This document shows positions 36,392-43,757 of a DNA stretch of 64,000 bases, piece by piece. A program made the translations under genes and the position numbers. The notes under the pieces are model-generated. The model saw only the letters and a list, made by a program, of their open reading frames with translations, had not been told where the DNA came from and ran no database searches. This DNA is from Mycolicibacterium mucogenicum DSM 44124 (lineage in GTDB: Bacteria > Actinomycetota > Actinomycetes > Mycobacteriales > Mycobacteriaceae), in NCBI RefSeq assembly GCF_005670685.2, contig NZ_CP062008.1, positions 5,022,001 through 5,086,000 on the forward strand, written 5' to 3'. Position 1 is the first letter of the stretch, and each line of letters starts with the position of its first letter.

Positions 36392-37879
36392 ATGACGACG
36401 CAGCAGTTCGACGCGGTCATCGTCGGCGCAGGATTCGCCGGTATCGGTGCGGCCATCCAGCTCAAACGCCTCGGGATCGAGAATTTCACCATCCTGGAGC
36501 GCGAGGACGACCTCGGCGGCACCTGGTACGTCAACCACTATCCGGGGCTCGCGGTCGACGTGCCGACGACCACCTACTCGTACTTCTTCGAGCCCAACCC
36601 GAACTGGTCGCGCCTGTTCACCCCCGGCCCGGAGATCAAGCGGTACGCCGACGACGTCGCGGCCAAGTACGACGTGCGACGGCACATCCGGTTCAACGTC
36701 GTCGTCAACGGCGCCCGCTGGGACGAGGAAGCCGCGCTGTGGCGCGTCAGCGTCGCCGACGGCGAAACCCTCAGCGCCCGCTACCTGATCACCGCCACCG
36801 GCTTCCTGTCGCAGCCGAACATCCCGGCGATTCCGGGCATCGAGACCTTCGCCGGCCGCGTCATCCACACCACCGACTGGGATGACGACTACGACCCGGC
36901 GGGCAAGCGCATCGCGGTCATCGGCACCGGCGCCACCGCAGTCCAGCTCATCCCCGAGCTCGCCAAGACCGCCGCCGATCTGACGGTGTTCCAGCGCACG
37001 CCCATCTGGGTGGTGCCCAAGATCGACCCGCGCTTCGGCGCCCGGGCCAAGAAACTGTTCGCGCGATTCCCCTTGACGCAGCGCGCGCTTCGCTGGCTCA
37101 CCGACTCGATCTACGAAGTCATGGTGTCCGTCGGGGTCCGGCACTACGGCATGTTCCGCGGCCGCTTCAACATCTCGGCCTCCGACCTGTCGAAGATGCA
37201 CCGGTTCTTCGTCATCCGCGACAAGGACCTGCGGCGCCGTCTGACCCCGGACTACGACTTCGGTTGCAAGCGGCCGACTTTCAGCAACGGTTACTACCAG
37301 GCGTTCAACCGCCCCAACGTGCACCTGCAGGACGCCGGCATCGACCGGATCGAGGCCGACGGCATCCTCGGCAACGACGGCGTCAAGGTCGAGATCGACA
37401 CCCTGGTGCTCGCAACCGGTTTCGACCTGTGGGAGGCCAACTTCCCGGCCATCGAGGTGATCGGCCGCGAGGGCCGCGATCTCGGAAAGTGGTGGCGCGA
37501 AACGCGTTTCCAGGCCTATCAGGGCGTGTCGATGCCGTACTTCCCGAACTACCTGAGCCTGGCGAGCCCGTACGCGTTCCTGGGGTTGAACTTCTTCAAC
37601 ACCATGGAGTACCAGATGCGGCTGATGGACCGGCTTTTCACCGAGGTCAGGGCGCGCGGTGCGACGACGTTCGAGGTCACCGAGGAAGCCAACACGGCGT
37701 TCCTCGACCGGATGACCGAACTGCTCGGCGACTCGCTGTTCACGCTCGGCAACTGCGCCAGCGCCCACTCGTACTATTTCAATCCCGCGGGTGAGCCCAC
37801 GCTGCTACGCCCGTCGTCGACCGAGACGGCAATCCGGGAAGCGTCCGAATTTCCGTTGAGCGACTACAAGATTTCGTGA
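36392..37879 (+). CDS. FAD-dependent Baeyer-Villiger-type monooxygenase (second)
   Basis: A 495-residue class B flavoprotein monooxygenase. FAD motif GAGFAGIGAAIQL near residue 12, BVMO fingerprint FAGRVIHTTDWDDD near 151-165, NADPH motif GTGATAVQLIPEL near 178, and LATGFD near 340. It differs clearly from the BVMO at 25862. It begins 14 bases after the hydrolase stop, so it may be read from the thiamine transcript as well as from its own promoter. A small DoxX-like membrane protein follows. Substrate unknown. Confidence 0.92.
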   Translation: MTTQQFDAVIVGAGFAGIGAAIQLKRLGIENFTILEREDDLGGTWYVNHYPGLAVDVPTTTYSYFFEPNPNWSRLFTPGPEIKRYADDVAAKYDVRRHIRFNVVVNGARWDEEAALWRVSVADGETLSARYLITATGFLSQPNIPAIPGIETFAGRVIHTTDWDDDYDPAGKRIAVIGTGATAVQLIPELAKTAADLTVFQRTPIWVVPKIDPRFGARAKKLFARFPLTQRALRWLTDSIYEVMVSVGVRHYGMFRGRFNISASDLSKMHRFFVIRDKDLRRRLTPDYDFGCKRPTFSNGYYQAFNRPNVHLQDAGIDRIEADGILGNDGVKVEIDTLVLATGFDLWEANFPAIEVIGREGRDLGKWWRETRFQAYQGVSMPYFPNYLSLASPYAFLGLNFFNTMEYQMRLMDRLFTEVRARGATTFEVTEEANTAFLDRMTELLGDSLFTLGNCASAHSYYFNPAGEPTLLRPSSTETAIREASEFPLSDYKIS

Positions 37880-37895
37880 TCAGAGAGGACCACAG

Positions 37896-38177
37896 GTGAC
37901 CGACGCCGCTGAGAACACCGCTGGAAAGAAGGGCCTGCTGGCCGGGATCGGCCTGGCATTGGCCGGACTGGCGCACTTCGTCAAGCCCGACCTGTTCAAG
38001 GGCATCACCGCCACGGCGTTCCCGGAGGACATCGACAAGCACCTCAAGGTCAACGGATCGATCGAGACGGCGCTCGGCGTCGGCCTGATCGTGCCGCAGA
38101 CCCGCAAAATCGCGACCGTCGGCGTCATCGGGTACGTCCTCTACCTGGCCGCCAACGTCGCCCGCAACCGCGCCTGA
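37896..38177 (+). CDS. Small DoxX-like membrane protein
   Basis: A 93-residue protein starting at GTG 37896 with an agaggacc ribosome binding site. It has two or three hydrophobic stretches (LLAGIGLALAGLAHFV, IETALGVGLIV, VGVIGYVLYLAANVA) in the style of the short DoxX/SURF4-like family. It is 16 bases after the BVMO and followed by a strong inverted repeat. Function unknown; a membrane partner of the BVMO is possible. Confidence 0.8.
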   Translation: MTDAAENTAGKKGLLAGIGLALAGLAHFVKPDLFKGITATAFPEDIDKHLKVNGSIETALGVGLIVPQTRKIATVGVIGYVLYLAANVARNRA

Positions 38178-38183
38178 CTTAGT

Positions 38184-38232
38184 GATTTGTGCACGATTTT
38201 CCGCGGTTGGCGCGGAAAATCGTGCACAAATC
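38184..38232. terminator. Perfect 22-bp inverted repeat between convergent genes
   Basis: Arms 38184-38205 and 38211-38232 pair without mismatch around a 5-base loop (gttgg). It starts 7 bases after the DoxX-like gene and ends 6 bases before the stop of the convergent MFS gene. It should terminate transcription from both sides, but perfect pairing of this length is more than a terminator needs. Confidence 0.75.
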
Positions 38233-38237
38233 CCGGT

Positions 38238-39443
38238 CTAGGCGCGGGCCGGCAGGTGCTTGGACCAGCCTGCCGCGCAGATCACCGTGCACACCGCCGC
38301 CATCAGGCCGACCACGGTGAGCATCGCCGGGTAGCTGACGTAGTGGGCCAGCGCGGCAAGCACCGCCGGCAGCAGGAAGCCGACGTAAGCCAGCGAGTAG
38401 TACACGCCGGACACCCCGGCCAGCTCGTGCGGTTTGGCGATGCGCTGAATCTCCAGCAGCCCGGACACGATGGCGATGCCGTACGCACTGCCCAGCAGCA
38501 TGGCCACCAGCACCGCGACGGCCGGTGAGCGCGTGACGGCGGTGGCGACCGCGGCGAACACGCCCGCCGACATCAGCACCATCGACACCACCACGGCACG
38601 GGCGCTGGAATGGTCGTCCAGCCGCCTGGCGATCGGCTGCACCAGCACGCCACAGGCCAGCGTCAGCACCGTCAGGCCGGCGGTGTACAGCAGCGCCCAG
38701 GAGCCCAGCCGGTCGGCGACCAGCGCCGGCACGATGGCGTACGCGATGGCCGCCGAGCCGAACACCCAGGGCGCCATCGGGGCCACCACGCGGACGAAGC
38801 GGCGGTGCGTCGCGGCGGGAACCCGCAACTGCGACAACAGGTCTCCGCTGACGCGAGCGCTCCGGGTCTCCACCGTCCGATACAGGACCAGCCACAGTGC
38901 GGGCGCGCACAGCGCCGCCTGCACCAGGTATGTCAGGGTCAACGGCAGCGGCGCGAACTGCGCCAACAGGCCCGAGCACAACGGGCCGATCGCCAGGCCC
39001 AGGGACAGCCAGATCGACGCCCGGCGCGCTCCGGCGCCGGTCGCGGCCGAGTCATACGGCGGCGCGGACAGCTCCGCGATCCAGGTCGAGCCGACAGCCA
39101 TCGCGACGCCCACACTGAGCCCACAGAGCAGCCGGCCCACGAAAAGTGCTGGGAATCCGCCCAATTCGCCGGTCGCGAGAATGAGGCTGCCCACCGCCGA
39201 ACTGATCAGCCCGGCGATCATCAGCGGGCGCCGACCGTAGCGGTTCGACATGGCCGCAGCGACCAGCAGCCCGGGGATCAGGCCGAGCACGTACGCGCCC
39301 AGCAGGACGTCGACGTCCACCCGGGAGTAGCCGGCGCGGTGCACGTACTCGATCAGCATCGGGGTGAACTGATTTCCGCCCCAACCGATACAGAACACAG
39401 CGACCGCGACAGCGAGCCACGGCTTCATACGTGCGCGGCTCAT
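38238..39443 (-). CDS. MFS transporter (12-helix)
   Basis: A 401-residue major facilitator with about 12 hydrophobic segments. Motif A-like SNRYGRRPLMIAGL follows the second helix, and CGLSVGVAMAVGSTWIAELSAPPY is the helix 4 region. Both halves are short and compact, as in sugar- or drug-proton antiporters. The gene is translationally coupled to an upstream GntR regulator (overlap ATGA), so the regulator probably controls export or uptake of its own ligand. Confidence 0.9.
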   Translation of the reverse strand: MSRARMKPWLAVAVAVFCIGWGGNQFTPMLIEYVHRAGYSRVDVDVLLGAYVLGLIPGLLVAAAMSNRYGRRPLMIAGLISSAVGSLILATGELGGFPALFVGRLLCGLSVGVAMAVGSTWIAELSAPPYDSAATGAGARRASIWLSLGLAIGPLCSGLLAQFAPLPLTLTYLVQAALCAPALWLVLYRTVETRSARVSGDLLSQLRVPAATHRRFVRVVAPMAPWVFGSAAIAYAIVPALVADRLGSWALLYTAGLTVLTLACGVLVQPIARRLDDHSSARAVVVSMVLMSAGVFAAVATAVTRSPAVAVLVAMLLGSAYGIAIVSGLLEIQRIAKPHELAGVSGVYYSLAYVGFLLPAVLAALAHYVSYPAMLTVVGLMAAVCTVICAAGWSKHLPARA

Positions 39444-40078
39444 CGCAGCACCACCTCGTAGGTCGACTCGAGGTGCGCCAGCAGGCGGGCATCGAACGCC
39501 GCGGCATCACGCGTCCCGACGGCGTGCGCCAGCTCGGCGTGTTCGGCGATGAGCCGGGCGACGAGGGTCTGGTCGGCCTGCACGGCGTCGGCCATCATGC
39601 GGCGCTGCCGGTCCCCCAGCGAGCCGTAGAACCGCTGTGCGATGCAGTTCCCCGCGGCGTCCACGATGTGCCGGTGGAAGGCGTCGTCGAGCTCGGCGAA
39701 GCGCACCAGGTCGGCAGCGGCACCGCGCTGCTGGTCGATCAGACGGGTGAGTTCGGCGGCCGCCGCCTGCGCGGTGGCCTCGGAGCGGCAGAGCCGGCGC
39801 ACGGCGCTGCCCTCCAGCGCCAGGCGCATCTCGAGCAGGTCGGTGGCTTCACGCGGCGGGATCGGGACGACGACCGCGCCCCGCCGGGGCAGGAGGTCGA
39901 GCAGGTCCTCGGCCGCCAGCCGCAGGAAGGCCTCGTGCACCGGGGTCCGGCTGACGCCGAGCTCCGCCGCGACTTCGACCTCGCTCAGCAGCTGCCCGCC
40001 CTTGACCGCGCCGACCAGAATCTTGCTCTTGGTGTCACGGTAGGCGCGCTCGCTGGCGGGGGTCTGATCAATGGCCAC
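39440..40078 (-). CDS. GntR-family (FadR/FCD subgroup) regulator
   Basis: A 212-residue regulator. The winged helix is clear (YRDTKSKILVGAVKGGQLLSEVEVAAELGVSRTPVHEAFLRLAAEDLLDLLPRRGAVV), followed by an all-helical FCD domain with LVRFAELDDAFHRHIVDAAGN and the metal/ligand His residues. GTG 40078 is taken as start: the longer frame begins at a TTG inside the palindromic operator. It overlaps the MFS gene by 4 bases. It probably represses this two-gene operon until a small acid binds. Confidence 0.9.
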   Translation of the reverse strand: MAIDQTPASERAYRDTKSKILVGAVKGGQLLSEVEVAAELGVSRTPVHEAFLRLAAEDLLDLLPRRGAVVVPIPPREATDLLEMRLALEGSAVRRLCRSEATAQAAAAELTRLIDQQRGAAADLVRFAELDDAFHRHIVDAAGNCIAQRFYGSLGDRQRRMMADAVQADQTLVARLIAEHAELAHAVGTRDAAAFDARLLAHLESTYEVVLR

Positions 40079-40092
40079 CTGACGACGGTAGC

Positions 40093-40118
40093 AACTTGCA
40101 TGCAAACTTGCATACAAG
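40093..40118. promoter_or_regulatory. Putative GntR operator
   Basis: A direct repeat aacttgcat at 40093-40101 and 40105-40113, 12 bases apart, overlapping the perfect palindrome ttgcatgcaa (40096-40105) and the imperfect one cttgcatacaag (40107-40118). It lies 15 bases upstream of the GntR start codon. The TTG-rich palindromes fit FadR-subgroup sites. Confidence 0.6.
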
Positions 40119-40145
40119 CAGTGACGGACCTAACTCAGGGCCTGG

Positions 40146-40550
40146 TCAGTGCTGCTGTTGCGGCCCGAAGTTGAAGCCACCGCGCTCACGCGGCTGCGGC
40201 TGGTAGACCGTCGAGGTCTGCACCGACGTCGACGTTTCCGTCGAGGTCTGGACCGACGTCGAGGTTTCGGTCTGCGTCTGGGTCTCGGTCTGGGTCGCCG
40301 TCTCGGTATTGGTCACCGTCTCCGGCGCAGGTGCCGGTGCCTGCTGCTGACCCCCACCGCCCGCGCTGCCGCCACCACCGCTGTGGTGTTCCTTGGCCGT
40401 CGTCGTGGTGGTCGTCGTGCTCGACGGGGTGACCGTGACGGTGGCCGGAGCGTTGTTGCCCTGCGAGCCGCAGGCGACGGTCAGGCCGCCCATGGCCACG
40501 ACGGTGACGGTGCCGGCCACGGCCGACCAACGGCGAGTAGTGCTTTTCAT
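40146..40550 (-). CDS. Exported Thr/Glu/Gln-rich small protein
   Basis: A 134-residue protein from ATG 40550 (another ATG lies three codons earlier). It has a signal-like N-terminus (STTRRWSAVAGTVTVVAMGGLTVACGS); the LTVAC site could be a weak lipobox. The rest is low complexity: poly-Thr, a Gly-rich stretch, Gln/Ala/Pro, then repeats of Thr-Glu-Thr and TSTSVQTSTE, ending in PQQQH. The composition suggests an unstructured wall or surface tail. No family is recognised. Confidence 0.75.
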   Translation of the reverse strand: MKSTTRRWSAVAGTVTVVAMGGLTVACGSQGNNAPATVTVTPSSTTTTTTTAKEHHSGGGGSAGGGGQQQAPAPAPETVTNTETATQTETQTQTETSTSVQTSTETSTSVQTSTVYQPQPRERGGFNFGPQQQH

Positions 40551-40632
40551 GGGCACCATTACTAACCCGGCAACCTGGCAAGCGAACCCACAGAAATGGC
40601 GATTCCGCTTATGAGCTCGCTGTGAGCTTTGG

Positions 40633-42108
40633 CTACTTGCCTGCTTGCCGGTGTCGTTGGTCGTGCAACGGCACACCGTTGGGTCCGGTCAGCGACTGCG
40701 CATAGGTGCCGACCGCAAACGCGACGGCCGGCCCGGTCACCGCAAGCGCGGACCGGTTCAGCTGCTCGACGGTGTCGCCCGTCGGCCCATACCCGGGATC
40801 GAAGGCGGCGCCCACCTGCCCGCCCCACAATCTGGCCTGGATCGGCGACTTTCGCTGCGACGTCCCCGTCGAGATACCACCGACCGGAATGCCGGCGGTG
40901 AGGAACGGACCGTAGCCACTGCCCAGATCCATCGTCATGTCGGCGGGCCGCTTGCCGGCGAGGTACAGATACCCGGCCAGCGTGCGCTCGAGGCCGGCGG
41001 AGCCGGCCGGCACCGCGTCGAGGGGGATCTCGGGGTTGGCCTGACCGGACTGGTCGCCGTCGAACGTGAAGAACCCGGCGTTGGGTGAGCCGAGGATGTC
41101 GAAATCCAGGTACAGCGCAATGTCATTCAGCGGTTCGGCAGCCAGCGCGCGCACGTACTTGGTGGCGCCTTCCTGGCCCACCGCGCCCGAACCCCAGAAG
41201 GTGAACCGCACCGCGTTCTCGATCTTCGGCGAACCACCGAGCGCGGCAGCGGTCTCCAGCAGTGCCGACACCCCGGTTGCCGCGTCGTTGATGCCCGCGC
41301 TCGTCGGCGCGCTGTCGAGGTGCGCACCCGCCAGCACGACGCTGTGCTGGTCGCCGGTCTTGGTCTGGGCCAAGACGTTTCGCGATTTCACACCGGTGTT
41401 CTTGGCGTCGAGGGTGAGCTTCACCGGGGTGTTGGTTTTCAGCAGTACGGCATCGGCGTCCTTGCCGATGATGCCGACCGGCGTGTTGAGGTGTTCGTAG
41501 TAGCCAGGACTGAACAGCCCGCGCGGGGCGCCGTTCGCGCTGGGCGGGCTGACCACCAGCACCGCGACCGCGCCGCGGGTCACCGCCGCGTTCTGCTTGT
41601 CGACCACCGAACACACCGCGTCGTCGACCACCGCGATGGCGCCGCGCAGGTTGAGCGTGCCGTAATCGTCCGGCGCGCAACCGGCCGGCTTCACTGGATG
41701 CAGCGTCGGTGCGGTCAGGCCGCCGGGCGCCGTGGACGTCAGCAGTGAGGCCTGCACGATCCCCCACCGGCGGCCGCCGACGTCGAGCACGGGATTGCCG
41801 GGGGCACCCCGTTCCACGCGCACATACTCCGGGGTCTGGACGTCGAACCCTTTGTCCCGCAGCAGGTTCGCCACGTAGTCGACGCTGGCCTGGTAGCCGG
41901 GCGTGCCGTCGGCCCGGGTGCCCTTGTTCGCCGCGGCGATGGCGGCGAACTTCTTGAGATGGTTGTAGATGCCGTCGGTGCCCACCTTGCCTGCCAGGTC
42001 GCGAGCGAGGTCAGGGGCCGGCGGTGGCGGTGGGGCCGGCGCCTGCGGCGGTGGGGCACACGACGCCAGCACCGCGGTCAGCAGACCGGCGGCCAGTACG
42101 CGCCTCAT
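40633..42108 (-). CDS. LpqL-like M28 family lipoprotein with degenerate active site
   Basis: A 491-residue paralogue of the gene just upstream. It has a lipobox (LASC at residues 14-17), a Pro/Ala-rich stretch, a PA-type domain insert and the M28 aminopeptidase fold. Metal ligands His (GAHLDS), Asp (GINDAATG) and Asp (LDFDILGSPN) are kept. However the catalytic Glu pair found as WGAEE in the paralogue is replaced by WGSGA (Gly308, Ala309), and the last His ligand (YHKKTDD) is replaced by YGPTGDT (Gly441). It probably cannot hydrolyse peptides. Reading frame, length and lipobox are intact. It overlaps the paralogue by 4 bases, so both are made together. Confidence 0.9.
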   Translation of the reverse strand: MRRVLAAGLLTAVLASCAPPPQAPAPPPPPAPDLARDLAGKVGTDGIYNHLKKFAAIAAANKGTRADGTPGYQASVDYVANLLRDKGFDVQTPEYVRVERGAPGNPVLDVGGRRWGIVQASLLTSTAPGGLTAPTLHPVKPAGCAPDDYGTLNLRGAIAVVDDAVCSVVDKQNAAVTRGAVAVLVVSPPSANGAPRGLFSPGYYEHLNTPVGIIGKDADAVLLKTNTPVKLTLDAKNTGVKSRNVLAQTKTGDQHSVVLAGAHLDSAPTSAGINDAATGVSALLETAAALGGSPKIENAVRFTFWGSGAVGQEGATKYVRALAAEPLNDIALYLDFDILGSPNAGFFTFDGDQSGQANPEIPLDAVPAGSAGLERTLAGYLYLAGKRPADMTMDLGSGYGPFLTAGIPVGGISTGTSQRKSPIQARLWGGQVGAAFDPGYGPTGDTVEQLNRSALAVTGPAVAFAVGTYAQSLTGPNGVPLHDQRHRQAGK

Positions 42109-43577
42109 GATGGCGAGACCACGTGCCGGGTCCGGTCATCGCGGACCGGAACGCCGTTGCGTCCACCCAAGTCCTGGGCGTACCGACCCACCCCGAAAGC
42201 CACTCCACGGCCCATGATGTCCATTGCCGTGCGGTTGATGTGCGCCAAATCGTCCGTCTTCTTATGGTAGTTGGAGTCGAAAGGTTTTCCGGCGGTACCG
42301 CCCCAGAGTCGGGCCTGCTCGTCGTTCATGTTTTCCTCGTCGCCGGTACCCAGCCCACCTGCCGGAATACCGGCCTTGGTGAAGGCGTCGTAGTCCGACC
42401 GCCCGTTGAACGGGTAGTCCTGCGGCGGCTTCCCGGCACCGGCCAGATAGGCCGTGAAGGTGCGATCGATACCCGCCGAGCCTTCCGGGATACGCGCCAC
42501 CAGGTCGTCGGGCCGTGGCGGGCCGGACAGGTTGCCGTCGTAGCTGAAGTAGCCGGCGTTCTCGGAGGCGAGCATGTCGAAATTCAGATACAGCGCAATG
42601 TCTTTGAGCGCCTCGACGTCGAGGGATTCGATGTAGCGCTCAGAGCCGATCGTGCCCTCCTCCTCGGCGCCCCAGAACGCGAACCGCACCGCGTTCGCGA
42701 TTTTGGGGGCGCTGCCCAACTGCAATGCCGTCTCCAGGACCGCGGCCACGCCCGACCCGTTGTCGTTGATCCCGGGCCCGTCCTTGACGCTGTCCAGATG
42801 CGCGCCGACCATCACGACGTCATGCTCGGACCCCGTCTTCGTCTGGGCAATCACGTTGCGGGTGTGCTCAACCCGCACACCGGCGTCCAGCTTCAGGGTC
42901 ACCGGCCCCGGCGCGGCCCGCAGTCGAGCCCCGGCCGCCTTCGGGATCAGCACCACGGGAATCTTCACCGTCGCCTTGGCGCCCAGGGTGCCGCCGCGCG
43001 CGGGGACGCCCGCGTCGTCGACGTCGTCCTTGTTGTCGGCCACCACCAACGCGACCGCGCCGTGGACTGCCGCGGTCGCCTCCTTCACCGCGAAGGGGCA
43101 CGTGCCACGGTCCACCAGCGCGACCGCACCCTTGATCGGCAGGCCGTCGTAATCGGCGCTGTTGCAGCCTGATCCGGGACCGCCCTTGACCGGCACCAGC
43201 GGTGCGGTGAGACCGGGGGTGCCCACCGAATACTCCAGCGCCCGCGCCGGTATCCGGGTGCCGGCGACCGTCAGTTCGGGCGTGTTGTTGTACGCCACCT
43301 TGACTTCCATATCCGGAGTGACGACGTCGAAACCCTTGTCGCGCAGCGCATTCGCGACGTAGTCCACGCTTGCGTCGTAACCGGGTGTGCCGAACGCCCG
43401 GTTCCCACCGTGAGCGTCGGCGATGGCCTGCAGCTTGGCCAGGTGACCGGTCATCGCCTCGACCGTCACGCTCTTGGACAGCTCCCCGGCGAAGTCAGCG
43501 GCCGTAGGCTCCGATCGGCCGCACCCCGAGATGCCGACCGCCAGCACGAGCGCGAGCGCGACGCGGGTGCGGACCAT
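42105..43577 (-). CDS. lpqL: LpqL-like M28 family aminopeptidase lipoprotein
   Basis: A 490-residue lipoprotein zinc aminopeptidase like Rv0418. Signal peptide with lipobox ISGC, PA-type insert near residues 120-230 and M28 catalytic domain. All residues of the Streptomyces griseus aminopeptidase site are matched: His in GAHLDS, Asp in GINDNGSG, Glu305-Glu306 in WGAEEEG, Asp in LNFDMLAS and His438 in NYHKKTDD. It should remove N-terminal residues from peptides outside the membrane. ATG 43577 is chosen; a GTG three codons earlier is possible. The downstream paralogue is translationally coupled. Confidence 0.92.
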   Translation of the reverse strand: MVRTRVALALVLAVGISGCGRSEPTAADFAGELSKSVTVEAMTGHLAKLQAIADAHGGNRAFGTPGYDASVDYVANALRDKGFDVVTPDMEVKVAYNNTPELTVAGTRIPARALEYSVGTPGLTAPLVPVKGGPGSGCNSADYDGLPIKGAVALVDRGTCPFAVKEATAAVHGAVALVVADNKDDVDDAGVPARGGTLGAKATVKIPVVLIPKAAGARLRAAPGPVTLKLDAGVRVEHTRNVIAQTKTGSEHDVVMVGAHLDSVKDGPGINDNGSGVAAVLETALQLGSAPKIANAVRFAFWGAEEEGTIGSERYIESLDVEALKDIALYLNFDMLASENAGYFSYDGNLSGPPRPDDLVARIPEGSAGIDRTFTAYLAGAGKPPQDYPFNGRSDYDAFTKAGIPAGGLGTGDEENMNDEQARLWGGTAGKPFDSNYHKKTDDLAHINRTAMDIMGRGVAFGVGRYAQDLGGRNGVPVRDDRTRHVVSPS

Positions 43578-43757
43578 GGGCACCACCGTAGCGTGAAGAT
43601 GCGCCGAAGCGGACCACGTCGTGCGTCTGGCCGAAAACGTGTGTCAGCGGCTCCGACCTCGCAATGGAGAGGCCGGCGATCAGCCGCATCGCGGCATGGC
43701 CGATCGCCGGCCGTGGTCTACCGAAAGCTGAGCCGCCGGTTGGCGTTTCAGTCCAGC

